NCBI GenBank assembly: GCA_963739095.1
Contig: CAVTZF010000023.1
Span: 127,404-191,403, forward strand
Source of the DNA: JACVRW01 sp963739095
Lineage (GTDB): Bacteria > Actinomycetota > Thermoleophilia > Solirubrobacterales > Thermoleophilaceae
DNA length: 64,000 bases
Direction: 5' to 3'
Shown here in pieces: positions 55,098 through 63,910 of the stretch (its first letter is position 1; every line of letters starts with the position of its first letter). Made by a program: the position numbers and the translations under genes. Under the pieces are notes generated by a model. It did no database searches. It saw nothing but the letters and a program-made list of their open reading frames with translations, and had not been told where the DNA came from.

Positions 55098-55583
55098 GTG
55101 GTGGCGTCGCTCGAGGGACTTGCCCCGTTTCAGATCGCGTTCGTCGTCCGTGATCTGGAACGCGCGGCGCGTGAGTTCGATAGGACGCTCTCAGCGGGGC
55201 CGTGGCGCGGATGGGTCTTCGGGCCGCAGGGCCGGGGCCGCGAATATCGCGGCAGTCCGGCCGCTTGGACGCTGCGCCTCGTGCTGAATGACCGGAGTCC
55301 CCAATACGAGCTCATCCAGCCGTTGGACGGTCCGAGTATCCATGGCGATTGGCTCGAGGAGCACGGCGAGGGCTTCCACCACGTCGGCTACGTCGTCCGG
55401 TCGCTGGCGCAGACGACCGCCGAGATGGAGGCCGCCGGTCATCCACCGATCGCTCGGATCCACTCGTTCGGTGCCGCGGGCGATGGCGCGGCCGCTTACT
55501 ACGACACAGCGGACACGCTCGGCTTCCTCATCGAAGCAGTCGAGCCGCCCTCCCGGATGCCGTCAACGGACTTCGTGCTGTAA
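55098..55583 (+). CDS. VOC-family (glyoxalase-fold) protein
   Basis: 161 residues: FQIAFVVRDLERAAREFDRT, LRLVLNDRSPQYELIQPLDG, GEGFHHVGYVVRSL and YYDTADTLGFLIEAVEPP. The HHVGY and IEAVE segments supply typical VOC metal ligands; it resembles methylmalonyl-CoA-epimerase/dioxygenase-like VOC proteins, but the substrate is unknown. Divergent from the flavoprotein gene. Confidence 0.82.
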   Translation: MVASLEGLAPFQIAFVVRDLERAAREFDRTLSAGPWRGWVFGPQGRGREYRGSPAAWTLRLVLNDRSPQYELIQPLDGPSIHGDWLEEHGEGFHHVGYVVRSLAQTTAEMEAAGHPPIARIHSFGAAGDGAAAYYDTADTLGFLIEAVEPPSRMPSTDFVL

Positions 55584-55588
55584 GCGTC

Positions 55589-56431
55589 CTACTCAGGTTC
55601 GGCGAGGTGTGCGCGGACCAGCAGGATGTCGTGGTCGGTGTGCTTGGCCGGCACCACCTCCGCGGAGGGCGAGCGGAGCGCGCGGCTTCCGTAGACGTGC
55701 TGGAGTCCGGGGGCCTGGTCGGCGGACCTGTCGGTGCGGGTCCAGACGCTGCCGGGGGCGCAGGAGTCGCGACGGTTGACGTCACCGCCGAAGGTGACGG
55801 TGCGTGCGGACGCGCGACGTGCGAGGAGCGCCGCGAGTTCGACGCACTGCGCCTCGTTCCCGGCGACCTCGATAGTCGAGCGCGTGTTCAGGTGGGCGGT
55901 GCACACGTCGACGTCGACTCGGGTGGTGACGCACAGCCACCGGCGGCGCTCGATGCCGGCTTGTGCCTTGAAGTCATGGTTGTCGGTGCTCTCGATGGCT
56001 GCCTCGGTGAGCACCGCGTTACCGAACAGTCCACGGCCGCCCGGCCGGACGCAGCGTAGGCGCTCGCCGCGGTAAATCACCCTCGAGAAGCGCAGGTGGT
56101 AACCGGTCCGCCGGGCAATCCGGGCGACGTCACTCCGGCAGGCCTCGTTGAACGTGACCGCGTCCGGCTGCGCTTCACGGATCCGGGCCACTGCCTCCTC
56201 TACCACGGCCGGGTATGCCGCCTTGCCGTAACAGCCGGCCAGCCCGGACAGGCACAGGTTCATCTGCATCAACGTGTACGTCGAGCTCGCAGCCGCCGGC
56301 GGCACGGCCGCGGGCGTACCCCCTGGGGTCGACGCTTCCACCGCCTCGCGGCCGCCTGTCCCCGAGGATCCGCTGCAGCCGCACAGCGCGAGAACCAGCG
56401 CGCAACCCACCGCCGCAAGGAGCAGGACCAC
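55589..56431 (-). CDS. Exported lipoprotein of the endonuclease/exonuclease/phosphatase (EEP) family
   Basis: 280 residues. Lipobox VLALCGCSGSSG indicates lipidation at Cys. The mature part has EEP motifs: LMQMNLCLSG, AVTFNEACRSDVARIA (metal Glu), VDVCTAHLNTR, TFGGDVNRR (GD.N) and the terminal KHTDHDILLV (catalytic HD). Phosphodiesterase or nuclease activity outside the cell is likely; extra Cys suggest disulfides. GTG 56431, preceded by GGGGGG, is the chosen start; it gives a signal peptide lacking basic residues, so an upstream TTG is possible. Confidence 0.75.
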   Translation of the reverse strand: MVLLLAAVGCALVLALCGCSGSSGTGGREAVEASTPGGTPAAVPPAAASSTYTLMQMNLCLSGLAGCYGKAAYPAVVEEAVARIREAQPDAVTFNEACRSDVARIARRTGYHLRFSRVIYRGERLRCVRPGGRGLFGNAVLTEAAIESTDNHDFKAQAGIERRRWLCVTTRVDVDVCTAHLNTRSTIEVAGNEAQCVELAALLARRASARTVTFGGDVNRRDSCAPGSVWTRTDRSADQAPGLQHVYGSRALRSPSAEVVPAKHTDHDILLVRAHLAEPE

Positions 56432-56590
56432 AGAACCCCCCGGGCGGTCGGCGCAGCGGCGGTGTTCTCGAGGCTGCTGGTGCGGCCTGGTTGCGTGTCC
56501 TGGGGCGTCGCCGCTGATGAGGGTGATCCCCTCCAACCTGGTTGCTGTTGCGTTTAGGGGGGTCCCTGCATAGTCGAGCACGGCCGGCTG

Positions 56591-56596
56591 TAGTGT
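56591..56596 (+). promoter_or_regulatory. Putative -10 box TAGTGT for the cupin gene
   Basis: TAGTGT ends 6 nt before ATG 56603; leaderless arrangement. Confidence 0.5.
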
Positions 56597-56602
56597 GGGC
56601 GG

Positions 56603-57235
56603 ATGTCGCATCCCGATCCGGTTGCCCCACCTGATACCCGTCCGATCGAGCCGGGCGAGGTTTGGGTCAATCCGGTGACGTTGGAGCGCGCCGTGGTCGT
56701 CGAACTGCCGTGGTTGAACGATGAGGGCCGTGCGATCGCCGAGTTGACCGCGTTGCCCGGTGCGCGTGTGGCGGGTGAGCACCTGCATCCGGCGCTGTTT
56801 GAGAGCTTCAGCGTCCAGGAAGGCGAGCTGACGGTGGTGCGCGACGGTCGAAAGTCGGTTCTGCGTGCCGGTGAGCGGGCCGAGATCGAGCCGGGCGTCT
56901 GGCACGACTGGTGGAACGAGGGAGAGGCCGACGCGATCGTGCGGGTTGAGATCACGCCGGGTGAGCGCTTCGTCCACATGATCGAAACGCTGTACGGGCT
57001 CGCCCGGGAAGGACACCTGAACAAGCGCGGGATGCCGCACCCACTCCAGTTGGCGCTGTTCGCCAGCGAGTTCTCCGACGTGATCGTGTTCCGCAGACCG
57101 CCGGCCGCGGTTCAGCGCGTTGTGTTCGGCGCGCTCACGCCGATCGCCCGCCGCCGCGGCTACCGCGCGACCTACCCCGCGCTGTCGAGAACGAGCCTCG
57201 CCCCGCGGACGTCCCGCGACGCTCCGGCGCACTGA
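56603..57235 (+). CDS. Cupin-domain protein
   Basis: 210 residues. Cupin motif 1 is seen in GARVAGEHLHPALFESFSVQ followed by EGELTV, and motif 2 in IEPGVWHDWWNEGEAD, a typical RmlC-like barrel with metal-ligand His/Glu. The C-terminal ~75 residues (HLNKRGMPHPLQLALFASEF, VFGALTPIARRRGY) may be membrane-associating. No specific activity can be assigned. Single gene behind its own -10 box. Confidence 0.8.
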   Translation: MSHPDPVAPPDTRPIEPGEVWVNPVTLERAVVVELPWLNDEGRAIAELTALPGARVAGEHLHPALFESFSVQEGELTVVRDGRKSVLRAGERAEIEPGVWHDWWNEGEADAIVRVEITPGERFVHMIETLYGLAREGHLNKRGMPHPLQLALFASEFSDVIVFRRPPAAVQRVVFGALTPIARRRGYRATYPALSRTSLAPRTSRDAPAH

Positions 57236-57378
57236 ACGGCGCTCGGGTAGGGACAACGCCGCCGGCGCTCGGACGTTCATCGAACGATTCGAGGGCCCAT
57301 GGCCCCGCAAACTCTTCAATCGACGCGGGCGAGCAGGCGCTCGCGGGAGATGTGGCGTGCGGCGTCGTCGTCCATGGC

Positions 57379-58116
57379 TCAGCGGTTGTGGTTGACGACC
57401 TCGACGTTGTGCCCGTCGGGGTCGAGGACGAACGCGCCGTAGTAGCCCGGGTGGTACACGGGGCGCTCGCCGGGGCCGCCGTGGTCCTCGTATCCGGCGG
57501 CGAGCGCGGCGGCGTGGAAGGCCCGCACCGTGGCGTCGTCCCCGGCGGGGAAGGCGAGGTGGACGTGCTCCGTGAGCGGGCGCTCGTCGTCGATCAGCGA
57601 GAAGCTGTAGTCGCCGCCGGTGAACCGCACGCGCCCGGGCTCGTCGTCGCCCAGGCGGATCCCGGCGTGCGGCGCGATCGTCGCGTAGAAGCGCTTGGAC
57701 GCCTCGAGGTCGGCGACGCGGATCCACAGGTGGTCGACGCGGCCGGGGGGCACCGGGCTCGACCGCTCGCCGTGCACGGCCTCGGCGCTGTTGCCGTCCG
57801 GGTCGAGCAGGAAGCCGCCGTAGTAGTCGGGTCCGTAGATCGCGCGCGGCCCGGGCGCGCCGTCGTCGCGGAAGCCGGCGTCGATCCCCGCCTGCCAGAA
57901 GGCGTCCACGGCCTCGCGGGTCGGCGCCCGGAAGCCGACGTGCAGGCCGCGGGTCAGCGCGTGCTCGCGGTCCGTGGGCCCGATGTCCCAGTCCTCCCAC
58001 TCGACGAGCTCGGCGTCCGCGTGGCTGGGCTCGACGCCCAGCACGGAGAGCACGGTGCGGTAGAAGCGCTCGGACGCGGCCAGGTCCGAGACGGCGATGC
58101 CGACGTGGTCGAACAT
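57379..58116 (-). CDS. Two-domain VOC (glyoxalase/bleomycin-resistance) protein
   Basis: 245 residues, two VOC units in tandem. Unit 1: MFDHVGIAVSDLAASERFYR, YGPDYYGGFLLDPDGNSAEA. Unit 2: DHLWIRVADLEASKRFYATI, VYHPGYYGAFVLDPDGHNVE. The repeated YYG.F.LDPDG.N.E block shows internal duplication. Substrate unknown. The 143-base gap between this gene and the cupin gene holds nothing recognisable. Confidence 0.85.
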   Translation of the reverse strand: MFDHVGIAVSDLAASERFYRTVLSVLGVEPSHADAELVEWEDWDIGPTDREHALTRGLHVGFRAPTREAVDAFWQAGIDAGFRDDGAPGPRAIYGPDYYGGFLLDPDGNSAEAVHGERSSPVPPGRVDHLWIRVADLEASKRFYATIAPHAGIRLGDDEPGRVRFTGGDYSFSLIDDERPLTEHVHLAFPAGDDATVRAFHAAALAAGYEDHGGPGERPVYHPGYYGAFVLDPDGHNVEVVNHNR

Positions 58117-58123
58117 CCCGCCG

Positions 58124-58129
58124 AGGCTA
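58124..58129 (-). promoter_or_regulatory. Putative -10 box TAGCCT for the two-domain VOC gene
   Basis: TAGCCT on the minus strand ends 7 nt before ATG 58116; same hexamer as the kinase-1 promoter. Confidence 0.5.
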
Positions 58130-58236
58130 CCGTCGCGGCGCGCCGCGTCGGCTTCTACGCTCGAGCGGCCCGGCTAGCAATCGACGATCAGCGACAGCGC
58201 GGCGATGCGCCGAACGACCCGTAGGCCTCGATGAAC

Positions 58237-59562
58237 TCACTTCCGGGTGACGGCTGGGAGGCGGTAGCTGCCTTCCAGGACGGAGCTGGCAGGTCCGTAG
58301 AACCGCAACGTGAGGTTGAAGGGGCCCTTGGGCGCTGGGAGCCAGTTGGCGGCCGCGGCGTCGTCGCCGGGTCGGCCGCGCTGGATGTGCAGGGTGAGCG
58401 AACCGTCGGCGTTGGCGGCCAGGCCGTCTGTCGTGCTGCCGATGCTGTAGCGGCCAAGATCGTTCTCGACGAACAACATGTCCTGGCCATACAGGGCCAG
58501 ATTCCAGAACACCGCGACGGGCGGGAGCTGGCCGGCGGGGAAGTGCAGCTCGTAGGCGTGCTCGCCGTCGAGCGGATCGCCGGCGGAGTCGACGGCGCAG
58601 GTCGGGTACAGCACCTCCGCGGCGAGCTGCGCGCCGAGCATGCCCTTGGCCAGGGCGGCGCGCAGCGCGAAGTCGTGGCCGGCGCGGCCGCCGGCCGTGT
58701 TGTAGCGCCAGCCGTTGGTGGTCTCACCGAGATCGGCCCAGCGGGCATCGACGATCTGCTCGGCCATCGCGGCGGCGTCCGTGAGGGCCGCGCCGATGTC
58801 GGGGTCGAGCGCGTGCCAATCGAAGCCGCGCGCGACGCTCAGCCCGATCTGGTTAAACGCTGCGACGAGCGGGTCCGCCCTGTCGGCGCCGATCGGCAGC
58901 ATCCAGCGCATCGCCTGACCAAGGTGGTCGAACGCTCGCAGCTCCGCGGGCCCGTCGTCGCTCAGCGCCGGCGCTGTGAGTCCCTGCGGCGGCTCGTAGC
59001 GCAAGCCCTCGCGCAGGTAGGCAGACAGCGGCATCGCGTGGAACCCCCGCAACGTCGCGACCGCACCCGGCATGTCGTCCCGGCCGTTGACGAACACCCG
59101 CGCCGCGCAAATCGCCTGCGTCGTGCGCAGCCGTACCTTGCTGATCTCGCCCGGCAGCTCGCCGCGGAAACCGGGTCCGCAGACCGCGTACGCGCCCGCG
59201 CCCGGCCCCTTGACCCCTCCGATGTTGGTCGCGACCTCGTCGAATACGTCGCCGAGCTGCACGATGTACCAGCGCGGCTCAGCCAGCGCCGGCACGTGCA
59301 CGACCACCGGCTCCTCGCGCAGATCGAGCGCCGCGTACCCATCAAGAGTCACGTTGTTCGGAGTCACGACGTAGCGATCCGCCGCGGTCTTGAGCTCCGT
59401 GTGCAGCCGAAACGCGTTCACGTGCGAGGCGCCGGCCCTAACCGCGGCCTCGGTCGTCCGCGCGTAGCACACCAACGGGTAGCCCCAGAGCAGCGCCTGG
59501 ACCCCCAGCGTGTACGCGTTCTCCTCGCGCGCAGATCGATCAGTCGCCGTCGTCGCCGCCAC
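58237..59562 (-). CDS. DUF1254/DUF1214 domain protein
   Basis: 441 residues. N-terminal DUF1254 (YTLGVQALLWGYPLVCYART, NAFRLHTELKTAADRYVVTP, NNVTLDGYAALDLREEPVVV) and C-terminal DUF1214 (FWNLALYGQDMLFVENDLGR, YSIGSTTDGLAANADGSLTL, AAANWLPAPKGPFNLTLRFY). Family function is not established. GTG 59562 was chosen because GAGGGAG lies 5 nt upstream; the open frame extends to 59586. No signal peptide is evident, although many homologues are exported. Confidence 0.82.
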   Translation of the reverse strand: MAATTATDRSAREENAYTLGVQALLWGYPLVCYARTTEAAVRAGASHVNAFRLHTELKTAADRYVVTPNNVTLDGYAALDLREEPVVVHVPALAEPRWYIVQLGDVFDEVATNIGGVKGPGAGAYAVCGPGFRGELPGEISKVRLRTTQAICAARVFVNGRDDMPGAVATLRGFHAMPLSAYLREGLRYEPPQGLTAPALSDDGPAELRAFDHLGQAMRWMLPIGADRADPLVAAFNQIGLSVARGFDWHALDPDIGAALTDAAAMAEQIVDARWADLGETTNGWRYNTAGGRAGHDFALRAALAKGMLGAQLAAEVLYPTCAVDSAGDPLDGEHAYELHFPAGQLPPVAVFWNLALYGQDMLFVENDLGRYSIGSTTDGLAANADGSLTLHIQRGRPGDDAAAANWLPAPKGPFNLTLRFYGPASSVLEGSYRLPAVTRK

Positions 59563-59690
59563 GCCAACTCCCTCGTTCGCCCGCACAACCCACGACGAGC
59601 CAACCTAGCCCAAATGGGCGACCGGACACTACGAACAACGCATCCGCAGCCTCGAGGCGTCCGCATGAGAATGGGTTCCCTGGCAAGCGA

Positions 59691-60371
59691 TCACGAGCCC
59701 GATCCGTCGTACTCGTCGTGCAGCTTGACCCAGGAGTGGGCTTCGCCCTGGGGGTAGCCCTCTGGCGAGTCCTCCCACTCCTCCTGGCGTCCGAGCGGGG
59801 TGATGTCGAGGTACGAGTAGATGCCTCCCACCATCTCGTCGCCCCTGCCGTCGAGGAGGTACGTGAGGAAGATCCGGTCGTCGTCGTCGCGGTAGAAGAC
59901 GAGTGTCGCGTGCCATTCGTCGGCATTGAAGTCGGCGTCGAAGTTGTCCGTGATCGTGTACCAGGGCCGGTCTTCCCAGCCCATCCGTGCCCTGTAGCGC
60001 TGGATGTCGGGTTGCGGGGCGCGCGAGACGAGCGCGAGCGTGGTGTCGCGGGCGTTCAGGTGCGCCTGGTGGGTCATCTGGTCCGCGAGCCGCGAGCAGC
60101 CGGTGCAGCCACCCTCCGGCCAGCCGTGCACTCCCGGTTCGAAGAAGAACCGGTAGACGATCAGCTGACGGCGCCCCTCGAACAGGTCGAGCAAGCTCAC
60201 GGGACCGTCCGGGCCAGTGAACGTGTAGTCCTTCTCGATGGCCATCCGCGGCATCCGCCGCCGCTCCGCGGCGAGCGCGTCGTGGGCGTGGGTCAGCTCC
60301 TTCTCCTTGACGAGCAGTTCATCGCGGGCGGACTTCCACTCCTGCGGTGAGACGATCGGCGGCAGCTGCAT
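59691..60371 (-). CDS. DUF899 family (thioredoxin-fold-like) protein
   Basis: 226 residues starting MQLPPIVSPQEWKSARDELL, with RMAIEKDYTFTGPDGPVSLL, FEGRRQLIVYRFFFEPGVH, the CTGC-containing GGCTGCSRLADQMTHQAHLN, and YLDITPLGRQEEWEDSPEGY. DUF899 proteins resemble thioredoxin-like or AhpC-type folds; a redox role through GCTGC is plausible but unproven. ATG 60371 chosen after GAAGGAGG (10-nt spacing), not the upstream frame start. The 247 bases upstream contain no recognisable feature. Confidence 0.85.
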   Translation of the reverse strand: MQLPPIVSPQEWKSARDELLVKEKELTHAHDALAAERRRMPRMAIEKDYTFTGPDGPVSLLDLFEGRRQLIVYRFFFEPGVHGWPEGGCTGCSRLADQMTHQAHLNARDTTLALVSRAPQPDIQRYRARMGWEDRPWYTITDNFDADFNADEWHATLVFYRDDDDRIFLTYLLDGRGDEMVGGIYSYLDITPLGRQEEWEDSPEGYPQGEAHSWVKLHDEYDGSGS

Positions 60372-60618
60372 TGCGGCCCGTTCCTCCTTCAGGTTCGCTT
60401 CGTCTTGTCTACCCGTCGAGACCCCATCCATCGCGGAAACCGAACGGTCGACGATCCGATCAGCCCGGCAGGGCAACGAACTTGCTCGCGCTGAACGTCG
60501 CGCCCTGCGGGCGAGGACGGCGATCCGGATTCTGTAGGCCCGATCGCCAGGAAGCCAGCGGTCTTCAGTTCACGACAGACTTCGGATGCGGGCCCGCACC
60601 CTGCCGGTTGCCGTCACA

Positions 60619-61392
60619 TCAACCACGGAAGGGCGCGAGCCGAATGCTTAGGTCGCTCATGGCGAAGCGGTGCAGGTACCAGGCGCGGCCACGAGGGACT
60701 TGCTTGGCCTCGGCTCGGAGAAGCCCGGCGAACTCCCGCTTGAAGCCCAACCGCGGGTACTCCTGGATGACGCTCTGGCGGACCGCGTCGGGTATCTCGT
60801 TGCTGCGTAGGCCGAACACGTCGACGCCTGCGCCGGCAGATAGGAGGTAGGCCTCGGCACCGGATTCGAGGCCAACGCCGGGGGTGTAGTGCATGGCGAT
60901 CGCGTTAGCAACGAGCTCGCGGATATCGGCAGACACGCGGTGGCTGTCGGTGAACTCGCGTGCCAACGCGGCGCTGCGAACCGTGAAGTCGACGTCGGGC
61001 ACCGGGCTCGGGATGCCGGTGTCGTGGAACATTGCAGCCAGGTACAGGAGCTCACGGTCGAACGTGATCCCGTGAAGTGCGGCGATGGCCGCGCCCCACG
61101 TGTAGGCACGACTGGAATGGTTGAGGAGTGCCGGTGTCAAGAGATCCTGCGCCGCGACCTCGGCATCTCTTGCGAGAGGGGAGTCGGGAGGCACCAGGCT
61201 CGCCGGATCGATGGAACTCCGGCGTCCCGAGTGCATTCGGAGCACCATCGCGAGACGGCCGGCAAGAATGCTGAGCTCCCCCCGCAGCAGGGGCCGGGCA
61301 AGTGTCAGGCATTCCCGAGCGGTCAGCACTCCCCCGGTGCGTTCGGTCCATCCAATGGATCCGATCGGATCGGTGGGTCGTGGCTGGCTCAT
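60619..61392 (-). CDS. HD-domain phosphohydrolase-like protein
   Basis: About 257 residues. An HD domain is indicated by the H after the helix (RAYTWGAAIAALHG), the HD pair in LYLAAMFHDTGIPSP, and a later IAMHYTPGVGLESGAEAYLL with D in AGVDVFGLR. This pattern fits HD proteins related to cyanamide hydratase. N-terminal ~70 residues are of unknown nature. ATG 61392 is the likely start, but no good ribosome site precedes it and the open frame continues to 61488. Confidence 0.75.
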   Translation of the reverse strand: MSQPRPTDPIGSIGWTERTGGVLTARECLTLARPLLRGELSILAGRLAMVLRMHSGRRSSIDPASLVPPDSPLARDAEVAAQDLLTPALLNHSSRAYTWGAAIAALHGITFDRELLYLAAMFHDTGIPSPVPDVDFTVRSAALAREFTDSHRVSADIRELVANAIAMHYTPGVGLESGAEAYLLSAGAGVDVFGLRSNEIPDAVRQSVIQEYPRLGFKREFAGLLRAEAKQVPRGRAWYLHRFAMSDLSIRLAPFRG

Positions 61393-61561
61393 GGGGGGAC
61401 GGCTCGCGTCTCGCGCGAAGCGGCGGTGCTCCGCCGCGGCGCCATGACGACGGCAGGTGACCCTAACGATCCAGGAATCGAGAAGCACCGGTCACCGCAC
61501 GTATCTTTGAGCCCGACGGGACACCTTCAGAAACCGGTGAGCGCCTGCACAGGAGGGAACG

Positions 61562-62029
61562 ATGAGCGCAAGGAAGGCCACTCAGAAGTCCACCAAGAGC
61601 ACCACCTCGATCGGCAAGAAGTCCAAGGGATTCACGGACGAGGAACGAGCTGCGATGAAGGAGCGCGCCCAAGAGCTGAAGGCGGAAGCGGCCAAGGCGG
61701 ACGGGGAAAGCGCCGTACTCGCGAAGATCGCCGAGATGGAGGGGCCGGACCGCGCCATGGCCAAGCGGCTCCACACGATCATCAAAGCCAGCGCGCCAGC
61801 GCTGTCGCCGAAAACCTGGTACGGGATGCCCGCGTATGCCAAAGACGGCAAGGTCGTCTGCTTCTTCCAAAGCGCGCAGAAGTTCAAATCGAGGTACGCG
61901 ACGCTCGGCTTCAGCGACGAGGCGAACCTCGACAAAGGCGCCATGTGGCCGACCTCCTTCGCGCTGAAGGAGTTGACCGCCGCCGACGAGGCAAAGATCC
62001 GCGCCCTCGTGAAGAGAGCGGTGACCTGA
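61562..62029 (+). CDS. DUF1801 (YdhG-like) protein
   Basis: 155 residues. A Lys/Ser/Thr-rich N-terminus (ARKATQKSTKSTTSIGKKSK) precedes a helical segment and the DUF1801 core: LHTIIKASAPALSPKTWYGM, PAYAKDGKVVCFFQSAQKFK and ATLGFSDEANLDKGAMWPTS. The fold is related to frataxin/YdhG; function unknown. ATG follows GGAGG with 5-nt spacing. Oriented with the frameshifted hydrolase downstream. Confidence 0.85.
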   Translation: MSARKATQKSTKSTTSIGKKSKGFTDEERAAMKERAQELKAEAAKADGESAVLAKIAEMEGPDRAMAKRLHTIIKASAPALSPKTWYGMPAYAKDGKVVCFFQSAQKFKSRYATLGFSDEANLDKGAMWPTSFALKELTAADEAKIRALVKRAVT

Positions 62030-62082
62030 CCAGCCCGTCCTACCAGCCGGAGATGAGCCGGACGGCATCCCGCTTGTGCAGC

Positions 62083-62968
62083 ATGGATAGCCGTCAAGCA
62101 CCATCGCCTCGCGCAATCCGCTGAGCCCGTTCCGGCGACCGAGCGCGAGCAGCGCCAGATCGATCGAGCCAACTCGAGCGGCAAGACGCCGGTCGTCTTC
62201 ATCCATGGGCTCTGGCTGCTGCCGAGCAGCTGGGACAACTGGGTCGGTCTGTTCGAGGAGAGCGGCTACGCGGGTGTGACGCCCGTCTGGCCGGACGACC
62301 CGGAAACGGTCGAGCAAGCGCGCGCCAACCCCGACGTGTTCGCGAGGAAGACCCTGAAGCGGGTCGCCGACCACACCGCCACGGTGATCGACCAGCTCGA
62401 CAAGAAGCCCGCGGTGATGGGCCATTCGACGGGCGGCCTGCTCACCTACATGATCGCCGACCGCGGGCTGTCAGCCGCCTCGGTGGCGATCGACCCGGGG
62501 CCGTTCCGAGGCGTCCTGCCGCTGCCGTTCTCGGCGTTGAAGTCGGCCAGCCCGGTGCTGCGGAACCCGCTCAACCGAGGCCGCGCGATCACCCTCACGT
62601 TCGACCAGTTCAAGTACGGCTGGGCCAACGCGCTCGACGACCAGGAGGCGCGGCAGCTATACGACAAGTACCACGTGCCCGGGCCCGGGGTGGCCCTGGC
62701 GCAGATGGCGAACGCAAACATCAACCCCTTCACCGAGGCCAAGGTCGATCCCAGGAACCCAGACCGTGGGCCGCTGCTGATCATCGAGGGCGAGAAGGAC
62801 CACACCGTCCCGTGGGCGATCGCCAACGCCGCCTACAAGCGCCAGAAGCACAACCAGTCCGTCACCGAGATCACCACGATCCCGAACCGCGGGCACTCGC
62901 TCACGATCGACAACGGCTGGCGCGAGGTGGCACAAACGGCACTCGACTTCGTGAAACGATTTGCCTAG
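62083..62968 (+). pseudogene. Alpha/beta hydrolase with 5' frameshift
   Basis: Homology runs from the oxyanion motif VVFIHGLWLLPSSWDNWVGL (DNA ~62190) through nucleophile VMGHSTGGLLTY, acid GEKDHTVPW and His NRGHSLTID to 62968. The frame has no ATG/GTG/TTG before a GTG at 62276, which lies after the oxyanion motif, so that start would remove an essential strand. An ATG at 62083 lies in another frame and joins the gene if one C is removed from ATCCGC (62116-62121), giving MDSRQAPSPRAIAEP then the hydrolase. Substrate unknown. Confidence 0.72.
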
Positions 62969-62994
62969 CCGCGCTTCCGCGTGGTTGAGTCGAT

Positions 62995-63910
62995 CTACGC
63001 CGCCGACGTCGTGCTGGCGGGAGCGAAGAAGTCGACGAGCAGCTGGTTGACGCGCTCGGCCTCGTCGTGGTGGACCCAGTGCGACGCGTCGGGCAGGCGC
63101 TCGACGCGGTCGAGGTTGGGGACGTCCTCGTGGTGGGGCTCGGCGAGATCCGGGCCGAGGTAGCGATCCTTCTGGCCCCAGATGACCAGGGTGGGCGCCG
63201 AGATCGGGTCAAGCTCCGTCTTGGTGCCCTTCGGGCGGTCGCACCGCGGCGCGGTAGTAGTCGATCATCGCGGCCGCTGCGCCTTGCTGCGACCACGCCT
63301 CGATGTAGCGATCGGTCTCCTGCTTCGTGTACGGCGGCTGGGCGTCGCGCAGGAAGTGCTGGAAGAACTCCCAGTCCTTCGCGCGCACGTGGTGCTCGGG
63401 CAGGTCTGGGAGCGCGAAGTAGAAGAAGTACCAGGACCGCGCGAGCTGGCTGGGGTGGCGCAGGCCCTCGTTGAGCTTGCGCGGATGGGCCGCGTTGAGG
63501 ATGGCCAGACGGTCCACGACCTCGGGGTGGTTCATCGCCGCAGTCCAGGCGGCGGTTCCGCCCCAGTCGTGGCCGACCAGCAGCGCGGACTCGGCGCCGC
63601 GTTCGCGGATGAGATCGCGCACGTCGGCGGCCAGCTTGCCGGCGGTGTAAGCCGCGACGCCGTCGGGCTTCGACGACAGGTTGTAGCCGCGCAGGTCGGG
63701 CGCGACCACGCGGAAACCGGCCGCCGCGAGCGGCGCGATCTGCAGCCGCCAGCCGTACCAGAACTCCGGGAAGCCGTGCAGCAGGACGATCAGCGGCCCG
63801 TCACCGGCCTCGACGTAATGCAGCCGCACGTCCCCGACCTCGGCGTAGCCCTCCCGAAGTTCGGTCCGGCCCTCCGACACAAGGCTGGTCAACGCGTCGT
63901 CCGAGCTCAT
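62995..63910 (-). pseudogene. Epoxide-hydrolase-like alpha/beta hydrolase, frameshifted
   Basis: N-terminal two thirds intact: LIVLLHGFPEFWYGWRLQI, DLRGYNLSSKPDGV, nucleophile VGHDWGGTAAWTAA, and a cap domain. The first frame stops at 63209 after EGHQDGA. One frame over, starting near 63235, it reads PKGTKTELDPISAPTLVIWG, then QKDRYLG (acid) and DASHWVHHDEAERV (His) to a stop at 62995. Dropping one C from the coding-strand CCGCCC restores the whole enzyme. ATG 63910 follows AGGAGA. Substrate may be an epoxide or haloalkane. Confidence 0.82.

Noticed and set aside
56432..58000. Long upstream part of the minus-strand frame ending at 55589
   Set aside because: Only the 55589-56431 part shows a lipobox and EEP motifs. 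The rest is antisense to the cupin and in the wrong frame of the VOC gene.
60372..60618. Possible small RNA or tRNA in the gap between the DUF899 and HD genes
   Set aside because: No cloverleaf, promoter-plus-terminator pair or conserved RNA motif could be recognised.
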